Positions 11,585-24,869 of a stretch of 64,000 bases of DNA are shown one piece after another. The notes under the pieces were generated by a model, which was not told the origin of the DNA, did not search any database, and was given only the letters and a program-made list of their open reading frames with translations. Source of the DNA: Isoetes taiwanensis (lineage: Eukaryota; Streptophyta; Lycopodiopsida; Isoetales; Isoetaceae). Numbering within the stretch: position 1 is the stretch's first letter; the number at the start of each line of letters is the position of its first letter. The position numbers and the translations under genes were made by a program. The stretch spans positions 13,936,939-14,000,938 of the forward strand of contig JAJEKV010000039.1 of the NCBI GenBank assembly GCA_021234155.1. Reading direction: 5' to 3'.

Positions 11585-14500
11585 CGGTTTGATAAGTTCT
11601 CCTGACGGATGTTGATTTTTTTGGCCCTTATCGAACGAGGCCCCTTGAACTAAGGATTCAACGGCCGGATAGGGGAACCGAGATCCCGGAGTGTGGTCTT
11701 TAGCGCACGGCCCCCTGGGAGCGCCGCCGTGAAAGGTCGCCTTCGAAACTTTTTTGGGGCTCGGCCTCGGGTCCGGACTCTCCCCTCTAATGAGGTGGCC
11801 TTGCAAGGTCCTCGGCCTTGTTTGACTTGGGCAAGTGTGCTTTCTTGCCCAACAACAGCGCCCTGACCGCTCTAATGCAAACACTTTGATCTAAACCTTG
11901 TCCGAAATTTTGAAAACCGGCCTCAGATGTTGGCGATGACTTAGGAAGCCTGCTGACAAAAAAATCAGAATTTAATTCGCATTACTATGCATTAATTACG
12001 AATTTATGAATGTCTTGCTACCGCAAAGTCGCCCTTTACTTAACCGCCACAACGGAGGAGTACAGATCCAAACTCCATTCCGCAGGGCCTTTGCTTCGCT
12101 CTCAATCGTGATCTTATCGCCAAGTCCCAAGTGCAAAGGACCAAAACTTCGGAAGACCCAAAAACGCAAACCCCGCTAGAACCCTCGGGCAACTCATAGG
12201 GTTTACGCTTTGGGAGGCTCTATCCTTGTCGATTCGACTAGGACCTTGCGCCATGTCTTGACGAGGGGGGGTGTTGACGCCAGAGCACGGACCCTAAAAC
12301 CATCCGGAAGCAGCCTTTTGCCCCAAAAAGTCCTCTCCCCAAGGCCCCGGGCGACGGACGGCAACTTCCCCTTCTCCCGAATCGTGATTCGCTCGCCAAT
12401 GGACTCGGAACATCGACATTGCCCCTCGGGGACCAAGTTTCATGGCCAAAAGACCACCCCTTCTCGAGGTAGCCAAACTATCTCATGTCCAACACACTCA
12501 TAGTCAATTGGCCTAGGAGGTGGTCATTTAACACCGCAACGAGGGCGAAGTGTTTCTTTTCTTTTTGCAAAACCGACCGCGCAACTTGGTCTCTAGGGTA
12601 ATTTCGCCTCCCTGACGATGTAGCTAAGTCGAATCGCCATTCCGAGCCTCCGCAATGTCCGAACGACAAAACACTTTGGTTTCTACACACGGCCGACCGC
12701 AGACGCTTTGCGGTTTGATAAGTTCTCACCTGACGGATGTTGGATTTTTTTTTGGACCTTATCGAGACAGTGGCCCTTGAACGAAGGGATTCAATCTGGC
12801 CGGATAGGGGAACCGAGATCCGGAGTGTGGTCTTTAGCGACGGGCCCCTGGGGAGCGCCGCCAGAAAGGTCGCCTTTGGGAAACTTTTTGGGGCTCGCCT
12901 CCCGGGTCCTGACTCTCCCTCTAATGAGGTGGCCTTGCAAGGTCCTGGCCTTATTTGACTTAGCAAGTGTGCTACTCTACTGCCCAACAACAGTCGCCCC
13001 TGACCGCTCTAATGCAAACACTTTGATCTAAACCTTGTCCCGAAATTTTGAAACCGGCCTCAGATGTTGGCGATGACTTAGGAAGCTCACGACAAAAAAT
13101 CAGAATTTAATTCCGCACTATGCATTAATTACGAATTTATGAATGTCTTGCTACCGCAAAAGTCAGCCTTTACTTTAACCGCCACAACGGAGGAGTACAG
13201 ATCCAAACTCCATTCCGCCGGGCTTCCTTGCTTCGCTCTCAATCAAGATCTTATCGGCCAAGTCCCAAGTGCAAAGGACCAAAACTCTAAGCATCCAAAA
13301 CGCAAAACCCCGCTAGAACCTCGCAACTCATAGGGTTTACGCCGGAGGCTCTATCCTTGTCGATTCGACTAGGACCTTGGCGCCGTGTCTTGACGAGGGG
13401 GGGGTGTTGACGCCGAGCACGGACCCTAAAAACCATCCGGAAGCAGCTTGCCCCAAAAGTCCTCTCCGGAAGGCCCCCGGCGACGGACGGCAACTTCCCC
13501 TCTCCGAATCGTGATTCGCTCGCCAATGGACTCGAACGCCGACATTGCCCCTCGGGGACCAAGTTTCATGGCCAAAAGACCACCCCTTCTCGAGGTAGCG
13601 CTAAACTATCTCATGTCCAACACACTCGTAGTCAATTGGCCTAGGAGGTGGTCGTTAACACCGCAACGTAGGGCTTAAGTGTTTCTTTCTTTTGCAAACC
13701 GACCGCGCAACTTGGTCTCTAGGGTAATTTCGGCCTCCTGACGATGTGGCTAAGTCGAATCGCCATTCCGAGAGTCTCCGAATGTCCGAACGACAAAACA
13801 CTTTGGTTTCTACACTGGCCGACCGCAGACGCTTCAAGGGGTTTGATAAGTTCTCACGGACGGATGTTGATTTTTTTGACCTTATCGAGACAGTGGCCCT
13901 TGAACGAAGGATTCAACGGTCGGATAGGGGAACCCAGATCCCGGAGTGTGGTCTTTAGCGCACGGCCCCGGGGGAGCCGCCAGAAAGGTCGCCTCGGAAA
14001 CTTTTTTGGGGCTCGCCCCCGGGTCCGGACTCCTCTAATGAGGTGGCCTTGCAAGGTCCTGGCCTTGTTTGACTTGGGCAAGTGTGCTACCGCTGCCCAA
14101 CAACAAAGCCGCCTTGACCGCTCTAATGCAAACACTTTGATCTAAACCTTGTCCGAAATTTTGAAAATCGGCCTCAGATGTTGGCTGATGACTTAGGAAG
14201 CCTCGGGCCGACAAAAAATCAGAATTTAATTCCGTACTATGCATTAATTACGAATTTATGAATGTCTTGCTACCGCAAAAGTCCGCCCTTTACTTTAACG
14301 CCACAACGGAGGAGTACAGATCCAAACTCCATTCCGCCGGGCCTCCCTTGCTTCAAGGTTTTCAATCAAGATCTTATCGCCCAAGTCCCAAGTCCCAAAG
14401 GACCAAAAACTCTAAGACCCAAAACGCAAACCCCGCTAGAACCCGCAACTCATAGGGTTTACGCTTCGGAGGCTCTATCCTTGTCGATTCGACTAGGACC

Positions 14501-17500
14501 TTGGCGCCGTGTCTTGACGAGAGAGGGGGGTGTTGACGCTTTGAGCACGGACCCTAAAACCATCCGAAGCAATTTTGCCCCAAAAGTCCTCTCCCGGCCC
14601 CGGGCGACGGACGGGCAACTTTCCCCTCCAAAATCGCGGATTCGCTCGCCAATGGACTCCTGAACGCCGACATTGCCCCCGGGGACCAAGTTTCATGGCC
14701 AAAAGACCCCCCCTTCTCGAGGAAGCCAAACTATCTCATGTCCAACACACTCGTAGTCAATTGGCCTAGGAGGTGGTCGTTCGGTCACCGCAACGTAGGG
14801 CTTAGTGTTTCTTTCTTTGCAAAACCGACCGCGCAACTTGGTCTCTAGGGTAATTTTGGCCTCCTGACGATGTGGCTTAAGTCAAATCGCCATTCCGAGC
14901 CTCCGCGAATGTCCGAACGACAAAACACTTTGGTTTCTACATGGCCGACCGCAGATGCTTCAAGGGGTTTGATAAGTTCTCACGACGGATGTTGGATTTT
15001 TTTTGGACCTTATCGAGACAGGCCCTTGAACTAAGGATTCAACGGCCGGATAGGGGAACCGAGATCCCGGAGTGTGGTCTTTAGCGCACGGCCCCGGGGA
15101 GAGCCGCCAGAAAGGTCGCCGAAACTTTTTGGGGCTCGGCCTCCCCGGGTCCCGGACTCTCCCTCTAATGAGGTGGCCTTGCAAGGTCCCCGCCTTATTT
15201 GACTTGGGCAAGTGTGCCAGCTGCACGCCCAACAAAGCTGCCCTGACCGCTCTAATGCAAACACTTTGATCTAAACCTTGTCCGAAATTTTGAAAACTGG
15301 CCCAGATGTTGGCGATGACTTAGAAGCCGGGCCGACAAAAAATCAGAATTTAATTCCATCATGCATTAATTACGAATTTATGAATGTCTTGCTACCGCAA
15401 AAAGCCGCCTTTACTTTAACTACCACAACGGAGGAGTACAGATCCAAACTCCATTCCGCCGGGCCCCTTGCTTCGCTTCAACTCAGATCTTATCGCCCAA
15501 GTCCCAAGTGCAAAGGACCAAAATGCACCCAAAACGCAAACCCCCGCTAGAACCCCGGCAACTCATAGGGTTTACGCTTCGGAGGCTCTATCCTTGTCGA
15601 TTCGACTAGGACCTTGCGCGCCGTGTCTTGACGAGGGGGGGTGTTGACGCCAGAGCACCGGACCTAAAACCATCCGAAGCAAATTTTGCCCCAAAAGTCC
15701 TCTCCCCGAAGGGCCGGGCGACGGACGGGCAACTTCCCCTCTCCTCGAATCGTGATTCGCTCGCCAATGGACTCCTAACGCCGACATTGCCCCCGGGGAC
15801 CAAGTTTCATGGCCAAAAGACCACCCCTTCTCGAGGTAGCCAAACTATCTCATGTCCAACACACTCGTAGTCAATTGGCCTAGGAGGTGGTCGCCGAACA
15901 CCGCAACGTAGGGCGAAGTGTTTCTTTCTTTTGCAAAACTGACCGCGGCAACTTGGTCTCTAGGGTAATTTTGGCCTCCTGGACGATGTGGCAAGTCAAA
16001 TCGCCATTCCGAGCTCTCCCGAATGTCCGAACGACAAAACACTTTGGTTTCTACACCTGGCCGACCGCAGATGCTTCGCGGTTTGATAAGTTCTCACGAC
16101 GGATGTTGGATTTTTTTGGACCTTATCGAGAGATGTGGCCCTTGAACTAAGGATTCAACGGCCGGATAGGGGAACCGAGATCCGGAGTGTGGTCTTTAGC
16201 GCACGGCCCCCCGGGAGCGCCGCCAGAAAGGTCGCCGGAAACTTTTTGGGGCTCGCCTCCCCGGGGTCCGGACTCTCCCCTCTAATGAGGTGGCCTTGCA
16301 AGGTCCTGGCCTTATTTGACTTGGGCAAGTGTGCTACCGGCTGCCCAACAACAGCTGCTGACCATTCTAATGCAAACACTTTGATCTAAACCTTGTCGGA
16401 AATTTTGAAAACTGGCCTCAGATGTTGGCGATGACTTAGGAAGCCGGGCCGACAAAAAATCAGAATTTAATTCCGTACTATGCATTAATTACGAATTTAT
16501 GAATGTCTTGCTATCTAAAAGTCGCCCTTTACTTAACCGCCACAACGGAGGAGTACAGATCCAAACTCCATTCCGCAGGGCCTCTTGCTTCAAGTTTCTC
16601 AATCAGATCTTATCGCCAAGTCCCAAGTGCAAAGGACCAAAACTCGCACCCAAAACGCAAACCCCGCTAGAACCCGCAACTCATAGGGTTTACGCCGGAG
16701 GCTCTATCCTTGTCGATTCGACTAGGACCTTGGCGCCCATGTCTTGACGTAGAGGGGGGGGTGTTGACGCCGCAGCACGGACCCTAAAACCATCCGAAGC
16801 ATTTTGCCCCAAAAGTCCTCTCCCAAGGCCCCGGGCGACGGACGGCAACTTTCCTCTCCGAATCGTGATTCGCTCGCCAATGGACTCTAACGCCGACATT
16901 GCCCCCGGGGACCAAGTTTCATGGCCAAAAGACCACCCCTTCTCGAGGTAAGGCCAAACTATCTCATGTCCAACACACTCATAGTCAATTGGCCTAGGAG
17001 GTGGTCGAATACCGCAACGAGGGCTTAAGTGTTTCTTTTGCAAAACTGACCGCGCAACTTGGTCTCTAGGGTAATTTCTGGCCTCCCTGACGATGTGGCT
17101 AAGTCGAATCGCCATTCCCGAGCCTCCGCAATGTCCGAACGACAAAACACTTTGGTTTCTACACCTGGCCGACCGCTAGACGCTTCGGGTTTGATAAGTT
17201 CTCACGGACGGATGTTGGATTTTTTTGGACCTTATCGGAGACAGGGCCCTTGAACGAAGGATTCAACGGCCGGATAGGGGAACCGAGATCCGGAGTGTGG
17301 TCTTTAGCGCACGGCCCCCGGGAGCCGCCAGAAAGGCTGCCTTTGGGAAACTTTTTGGGGCTCGCCCCGGGTCCGGACTCTCCCTCTAATGAGGTGGCCT
17401 TGCAAGGTCCTGGCCTTATTTGACTTGGGCAAGTGTGCCGCCGGCTGCCCAACAACAGCCGCCCTGACCGCTCTAATGCAAACACTTTGATCTAAACCTT

Positions 17501-20500
17501 GTCCCGAAATTTTGAAAACTGGCCTGTATGTTGGCGATGACTTAGGAAGCCTCGCTGACAAAAATCAGAATTTAATTCCGCACTATGCATTAATTACGAA
17601 TTTATGAATGTCTTGCTACGCAAAAGTCGCCCTTTACTTCTAACCGCCACAACGGGAGGAGCACAGATCCAAACTCCATTCCGCTGGGCCCCTTGCTTTG
17701 GCTCTCAATCAAGATCTTATCGCCAAGTCCCAAGTGCAAAGGACCAAAACTCTAAGACCCAAAACGCAAAACCCCGCTAGAACCTCGCAACTCATGTGGT
17801 TTACGCTTTGGGAGGCTCTATCCTTGTCGATTCGACTAGGACCTTGGCGCCATGTCTTGACGTAGGGGGGGTGTTGACGCCAGAGCACTGGACCCTAAAA
17901 CCATCCGAAGCAAATTTTGCCCCAAAAGTCCTCTCCGGCCGGCCCCGGGCGACGGACGCAACTTCCCCTCTCCGAATCGCGGATTCGCTCGCCAATGGAC
18001 TCCGAACGCCGACATTGCCCCGGGGACCAAGTTTCATGGCCAAAAGACCACCCCTTCTCGAGGTAGCGCCAAACTATCTCATGTCCAACACACTCGTAGT
18101 CAATTGGCCTAGGAGGTGGTCATTTAATCACCGCAACGAGGGCTAAAGTGTTTCTTTCTTTTGCAAAACCGACCGTGCAACTTGGTCTCTAGGGTAATTT
18201 CGCCTCCCTGACGATGTGGCTTAAGTCGAATCGCCATTCCCGAGCTCTCCGCAATGTCCGAACGACAAAACACTTTGGTTTCTACACCTGGCCGACCGCA
18301 GACGCCGCGGTTTGATAAGTTCTCACGGACGGATGTTGGATTTTTTGGACCTTATCGGAGACAGGCCTTTGAACTAAGGATTCAACGGCCGGATAGGGGA
18401 ACCGAGATCCGGGAGTGTGGTCTTTAGCGTACGGCCCCCGGGGGAGCGCTGCCAGGAAAGGCTGCCTCGGGAAACTTTTTGGGGCTCGCCTCCTGGGGTC
18501 CGGACTCTCCCCTCTAATGAGGTGGCCTTGCAAGGTCCTGGCCTTGTTTGACTTGGGCAAGTGTGCTGCTTCTACGCCCAACAACAGTGCTGCCCGGGAC
18601 CGCTTCTAATGCAAACACTTTGATCTAAACCTTGTCCGGAAATTTTGAAAACCGGCCTGTATGTTGGCGATGACTTAGGAAGCCTGCTGACAAAAAATCA
18701 GAATTTAATTCCGTACTATGCATTAATTACGAATTTATGAATGTCTTGCTACTGCAAAAGCTGCCCTTTACTTCTAACTACCACAACGGAGGAGTATGAT
18801 CCAAACTCCATTCCGTCAGGGCCCCTTGCTTCGCTTCAATCGTGATCTTATCAGCCAAGTCCCAAGTCCCAAGGACCAAAATTTAAGACCCAAAACGCAA
18901 AACCCCCCGCTAGAACCTCGCAACTCATAGGGTTTACGTTTTCGGAGGCTCTATCCTTGTCGATTCGACTAGGACCTTGGCGCCGTGTCTTGACGAGAGG
19001 GGGGTGTTGACGCCGTGAGCACGGACCCTAAAACCATCCGGAAGCAGCTTTGCCCCAAAAGTCCTCTCCGGAAGGGCCCGGGCGACGGACGCAACTTTCC
19101 CTCTCCCGAATCGCGGATTCGCTCGCCAATGGACTTTAACGCCGACATTGCCCCTCGGGACTAAGTTTCATGGCCAAAAGACCACCCCTTCTCGAGGTAG
19201 CGCCAAACTATCTCATGTCCAACACACTCGTAGTCAATTGGCCTAGGAGGTGGTCCGTCAACACCGCAACGTAGGGCGTAAGTGTTTCTTTCTTTTGCAA
19301 ACCGACCGTGCAACTTGGTCTCTAGGGTAATTTTGGCCTCCCGGACGATGTGGCGAAGTCAAATCGCCATTCCGAAGCCTCCTCCGCAATGTCCGAACGA
19401 CAAAACACTTTGGTTTCTACACGCGGCCGACCGCAGATGCTTCAGCGGTTTGATAAGTTCTCACCGACGGATGTTGGATTTTTTGGACCTTATCGGAGAT
19501 GTGGCCCTTGAACGAAAAGGATTCAATCGGCCGGATAGGGGAACCGAGATCCCGGAGTGTGGTCTTTAGCGCACGGCCCCCTGGGAGCCGCCAGAAAGGT
19601 GCCTCGGGGAAACTTTTTTGGGGCTCGCCCCCGAGGTCCGGACTCTCCCTCTAATGAGGTGGCCTTGCAAGGTCCCGCCTTATTTGACTTGGGCAAGTGT
19701 GCTAAAAGCCTTCACGCCCAACAACAGCTGCCCTGACCGCTCTAATGCAAACACTTTGATCTAAACCTTGTCCGAAATTTTGAAAACCGGCTCCAGATGT
19801 TGTTGATGACTTAGGAAGCCTGCTGACAAAAAATCAGAATTTAATTCCGTACTATGCATTAATTACGAATTTATGAATGTCTTGCTCTTCGCAAAAGTCT
19901 GCCTTTACTTCTAACCGCCACAACGGGAGGAGTACAGATCCAAACTCCATTCCATCAGTTTCCCTTGCTTCGCGTTCTCAATCAGATCTTATCAGCCAAG
20001 TCCCAAGTGCAAAGGACCAAAACCTAAGACCCAAAACGCAAAACCCCGCTAGAACCTGGCAACTCATAGGGTTTACGCCGAGGCTCTATCCTTGTCGATT
20101 CGACCAGGACCTTGCGCCGCGGTCTTGACGAGGGGGGGTGTTGACGCCGTGAGCACGGACCCTAAAACCATCCGGAAGCAAATTTTGCCCCAAAAGTCCT
20201 CTCCTCAAGGCCCCGCAACCGGACGGGCAACTTTCCCTCTCCAAAATCGTGATTCGCTCGCCAATGGACTCGAACGCCGACATTGCCCCGGGGACCAAGT
20301 TTCATGGCCAAAAGACCACCCCTTCTCGAGGTAGAAGGCCAAACTATCTCATGTCCAACACACTCGTAGTCAATTGGCCTAGGAGGTGGTCGTCGAATAC
20401 CGCAACGTAGGGCGAAGTGTTTCTTTCTTTTGCAAAACCGACCGCGCAACTTGGTCTCTAGGGTAATTTCGGCCTCCGGACGATGTGGCTAAGTCGAATC

Positions 20501-23430
20501 GCCATTCCCGAGCTCTCCAATGTCCGAACGACAAAACACTTTGGTTTCTACACCTGGCCGACCGCAGACGCTTCTCGGGCGGTTTGATAAGTTCTCACCG
20601 ACGGATGTTGGATTTTTTGGACCTTATCGAGACAGGCTCTTGAACGAAGGATTCAACTGGCCGGATAGGGGAACCGAGATCCCGGAGTGTGGTCTTTAGC
20701 GCATGCCCCCGGGAGCCGCCAGAAAGGCTGCCCGGAAACTTTTTGGGGCTCGCCCTCCCTGGGGTCCTGGACTCTCCCCTCTAATGAGGTGGCCTTGCAA
20801 GGTCCTGGCCTTGTTTGACTTGGGCAAGTGTGCCGCCACGGCTGCCCAACAACAAAGTCGCCTTGACCGCTCTAATGCAAACACTTTGATCTAAACCTTG
20901 TCCGAAATTTTGAAAACCGGCCTCAGATGTTGGCGATGACTTAGGAAGCCTGCCGACAAAAAATCAGAATTTAATTCCGTACTATGCATTAATTACGAAT
21001 TTATGAATGTCTTGCTACCGCAAAGTCGCCCCTTTACTTCTAACTACCACAACGGGAGGAGTACAGATCCAAACTCCATTCCGCGGAGTTCCCCTTGCTT
21101 CGCTGTTCAATCAACTGCATCTTATCAGCCAAGTCCCAAGTCCCAAGGACCAAAACTCTAAGCACCCAAAAACGCCAAAACCCCGCTAGAACCTCGGCAA
21201 CTCATAGGGTTTACGCTTTGGAGGCTCTATCCTTGTCGATTCGACTAGGACCTTGGCGCCGATGTCTTGACGAGAGGGGGGGTGTTGACGCCGCAGCACG
21301 GACCCTAAAACCATCCGGAAGCAGCCTTGCCCCAAAAGTCCTCTCCCAAGGGCCCGGGCGACGGACGCAACTTTCCCTCTCCGGAATCGCGGATTCGCTC
21401 GCCAATGGACTTAACGCCGACATTGCCCCGGGGACTAAGTTTCATGGCCAAAAGACCACCCCTTCTCGAGGTAGCGCCAAACTATCTCATGTCCAACACA
21501 CTCGTAGTCAATTGGCCTAGGAGGTGGTCGAATCTTAATACCGCAACGTAGGGCGAAGTGTTTCTTTCTTTTTTTGCAAACCGACCGCAACTTGGTCTCT
21601 AGGGTAATTTTGGCCTCCTGACGATGTGGCGAAGTCAAATCGCCATTCCGGAGCCTCCGCAATGTCTGAACGACAAAACACTTTGGTTTCTACACGGTCG
21701 ACCGCAGGACGCTTCGCGGTTTGATAAGTTCTCACGGACGGATGTTGGATTTTTTTGGACCTTATCGAGACAGGGCCCTTGAACGAAGGATTCAACGGTC
21801 GGATAGGGGAACCGAGATCCGGGAGTGTGGTCTTTAGCGTACGGCCCCGGGAGCCGCCAGAAAGGTCAGCCTCGGGGAAACTTTTTGGGGCTCGGCCTCC
21901 GGGGGTCCTGACTCTCCCTCTAATGAGGTGGCCTTGCAAGGTCCCCGCCTTATTTGACTTGGGCAAGTGTGCCGCCGCTGCCCAACAACAGCGCCCCCCT
22001 GACCATTCTAATGCAAACACTTTGATCTAAACCTTGTCCGAAAATTTTGAAAACTGGCTCAGTATGTTGGCGATGACTTAGGAAGCCCACGACAAAAATC
22101 AGAATTTAATTCCGCACTATGCATTAATTACGAATTTATGAATGTCTTGCTACCGCAAAAGTCCGCCTTTACTTTAACCGCCACAACGGGAGGAGTATGA
22201 TCCAAACTCCATTCCATCGGTTCCCCTTGCTTCGCTTTCAATCGTGATCTTATCGCCCAAGTCCCAAGTGCAAAGGACCAAAAACTCGCACCCAAAACGC
22301 AAAACCCCCGCTAGAACCCGCAACTCATAGGGTTTACGCTTGCCGGAGGCTCTATCCTTGTCGATTCGACTAGGACCTTGGCGCCGGTCTTGACGTGAGG
22401 GGGTGTTGACGCCAGAGCACGGACCCTAAAACCATCCGAAGCAAAATTTTGCCCCAAAAGTCCTCTCCCGGAAGGCCCCGCAACGGACGGGCAACTTTCC
22501 CTCTCCAAAATCGCGGATTCGCTCGCCAATGGACTTTAACGCCGACATTGCCCCGGGGACCAAGTTTCATGGCCAAAACCACCCCTTCTCGAGGTAAAGG
22601 CCAAACTATCTCATGTCCAACACACTCGTAGTCAATTGGCCTAGGAGGTGGTCGTCGAACACCGCAACGAGGGCGAAGTGTTTCTTTCTTTTTGCAAAAC
22701 CGACTGCAACTTGGTTCTAGGGTAATTTCGCCTCCTGGACGATGTGGCGTAAGTCGAATCGCCATTCCGGAAGCCTCCATAATGTCCGGAACGACAAAAC
22801 ACTTTGGTTTCTACACGGCCGGCCGCAGACGCCAGGTTTGATAAGTTCTCCCGGACGGATATTGGATTTTTTGGACCTTATCGAGCGTGGCCCTTGAACC
22901 TAAGGATTCAACGGTCGGATAGGGGAACCGAGATCCCGGAGTGTGGTCTTTAGCGTATGGCCTCCGGGAGCCGCCAGAAAGGTCGCCTCGAAACTTTTTG
23001 TGGCTCGCCTTGGGGGTTGGACTCTCCCCTCTAATGAGGGCGGCCTTGCAAGGTCCCCGCCTTGTTTGACTTGGGCAAGTGTGCCAATTTCTACGCCCAA
23101 CAACAGTCGCCTTGACCGCACTAATGCAAACACTTTGATCTAAACCTTGTCCGGAAATTTTGAAAACCGGCATGTACGCTGGCGATGACTTAAGAAGCCG
23201 GGACGACAAAAATCAGAATTTAATTCCTTACTATGCATTAATTACGAATTTATGAATGTCTTTGCATCGCCCCAACAACAGTCGCCTTAGACCGCTCCAA
23301 TGCTACCTATTTGATCAGAACTTTATCCGGAAATTCTAAAAATTTGCCTATATGCTGGGATGACATAGGAAGCCAACCGACAAAAAATCAGAATTTAATT
23401 CCATACCATGCATTAATTACGAATTTATGA
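11585..23430. repeat. Tandem array, about 10.5 copies of a 1.12-kb unit
   Basis: The landmark GCATTAATTACGAATTTATG occurs at 11989, 13122, 14241, 15363, 16482, 17587, 18720, 19857, 20986, 22121 and 23235, giving periods of 1105-1137 bp (mean 1125). Every unit carries the same ordered blocks: GTTTGATAAGTTCTC, a GGATAGGGGAACC block, a CTCTAATGAGGTGGCC block, AACACTTTGATCTAAACC, TTATGAATGTCTTGCTA, a GGGGGTGTTGACGC block and CCAACACACTCGTAGTCAAT. Units differ mainly by 1-6 base indels, clustered at C/G-rich words. A further partial copy lies at 23,270-23,430 and a diverged stretch at 23,600-23,750. No ORF is conserved between units, so this is a satellite-like array and not a gene family. Confidence 0.95.
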
Positions 23431-23769
23431 AGCATGAATGCAAAAGAACGATAACTAAAAAAAAAAAATTCTCGTGATCGAAAAAAAGGTGGAATTTTGA
23501 CAAGCGGTGCAACGTACGTGGGGTGCGACATGAGAAAAACATTTCACTAGGATATGCAAAGGTTGGTGCACGATGAAATAGCTCCGAGTCTTCCAAAGCT
23601 CACATGCCGCCACAAAAGTTCTCTTTACTTAAGGCCCCGGGCGATGGACGAGCAATTTTCCCTCTCCAAAACCATGATTTGGCTCTTCCAATGGACTCGA
23701 ATATCGACATTACCCCGGGGACCAACTTTCGTGGCCGAAGACCACCCTTGTTCTCCAAAAGAACAAAGT

Positions 23770-24050
23770 ACACTAGACGCCCAAAGAGACGCCCGTAGCG
23801 ACGCCATCACGCCCGCCAGCGACGCCACGCCGCGACGCCGACGCCACGCCGCGACAAAAGTGACGACGCGAGATGCGACGCGGTGCACTGGCGTAACCGG
23901 AGACCGCCACGCCACGGTGTCGACGCCGCATATCACACGCCGCATGATGCGACGGTTCCGGGCGACGTGGACGCCGCATTGACGCCGTGATGGTCACGTT
24001 ATTTGCGACGCCACGCCGCACGCACGCCGCAAGCCCACGCCGCTAAATGT
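23770..24050. repeat. Right subterminal CG-rich repeats of the CACTA-like element
   Basis: GACGCC, GCGACG and CACGCCG words in both orientations up to the right TIR. Mirrors the block at 9313-9540. Confidence 0.75.
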
Positions 24051-24070
24051 CCATTCTCTTTGTTGTGACC

Positions 24071-24860
24071 GTAACCTACTATCCTAAGAAGGCGGTTTAG
24101 TCTTGATTCAAGGTTGAGGCTTGCCGAGTTGGCATTCCCACTTGCCGCCATTCTCATTGCCTTGGAGCTTTACCACAACCCGGCTTAAGATTGAGGTTGC
24201 CGGAATGGCCCTATAATTTGGAATAGAAATAAAAGCAAGCCGGGTAGCCCAAGAAGAGCGTGCATCATCTCTACCCTAAGGACATATCATACCGCCGCAT
24301 CGCCATGCCTCGACCGCCATCCCTCAGACGCCTAACGTAACCTCGGCCGCTTCCTTAACCAAAGAAGTTTTGGATCAAAGATAGGCAAGTAGATCGCCAT
24401 AAACTTTGCATGCCACTATTGTGCAAAAAGCGCATCAAAAACGTAAATGAAAACTATCTTGTTTATAAAGCTTCTTCCACAGAGGTCGCTCTGATGCAAA
24501 CTTTGGCAATGATGGAGAAGAAGAAGAGGAGCAGAATCGGGTTTGGGCTTGGCCGCCATGGCCATCTTTGGAGTTTTGTTTTGACGCCCTATTCGTGATG
24601 AAGCTGCTCCGGTAAAGAAAAACCCTAAAAGAAAGATGAGGTTGGAAGAGAGGTGCAAGATGATGCCACGTGGCATCGATTAATCTGAGCCGCCCAAATT
24701 AGGGCGTGGTCCATTACACAACATTATAATATAAGATGAACGTTACTGTGTAAAATTTCAAAATAATAATTTTCAGCCAGGTACAGATCCCAATAAGTTA
24801 GTGGAAGCTATGTTGAAGAACATAGGGAGTCTGGAATGCAAGCTAGGCATGGATGTATAA
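24071..24860. other. No gene identified
   Basis: Sequence right of the CACTA-like element. A short plus frame at 24,410-24,598 shows no motif I recognise. Could be upstream sequence of the kinase-like ORF that follows. Confidence 0.35.
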
Positions 24861-24869
24861 TACACTGCA

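Larger units (their letters stand above)
9297..24067. mobile_element. 14.8-kb CACTA-like non-autonomous transposon
   Basis: The left end reads CACAACAAGAAAAGGGTCAT and then TTAGCGACG. The reverse complement of the right end reads CACAACAAAGAGAATGGACA and then TTTAGCGGCG, giving about 30 bp of imperfect inverted repeat. Identical 3-bp direct repeats ACC flank the element (9294-9296 and 24068-24070). Both ends lead into CG-rich arrays of GCGACG/CGACGCC words, as expected for CACTA subterminal repeats. Three-bp duplications and CACTA-type TIRs define the En/Spm superfamily; here the fourth base of the terminus is A and not T. No transposase domain is visible, so it must be mobilised in trans if it moves at all. 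Most of the interior is a satellite-like array. Confidence 0.8.

Noticed and set aside
11537-23209. Many ORFs of 60-170 codons on both strands in the 1.12-kb array
   Set aside because: None is conserved in frame or length between units, and small indels break each one. They arise from the repeat.
11585-23430. rDNA spacer or gene cluster as identity of the tandem array
   Set aside because: No rRNA genes or spacer landmarks; no unit holds a conserved gene.
23554-24021. ORFs of 82-142 codons rich in Arg, Thr and Ala
   Set aside because: They fall in the CG-rich subterminal repeats of the CACTA-like element and have no conserved domain.
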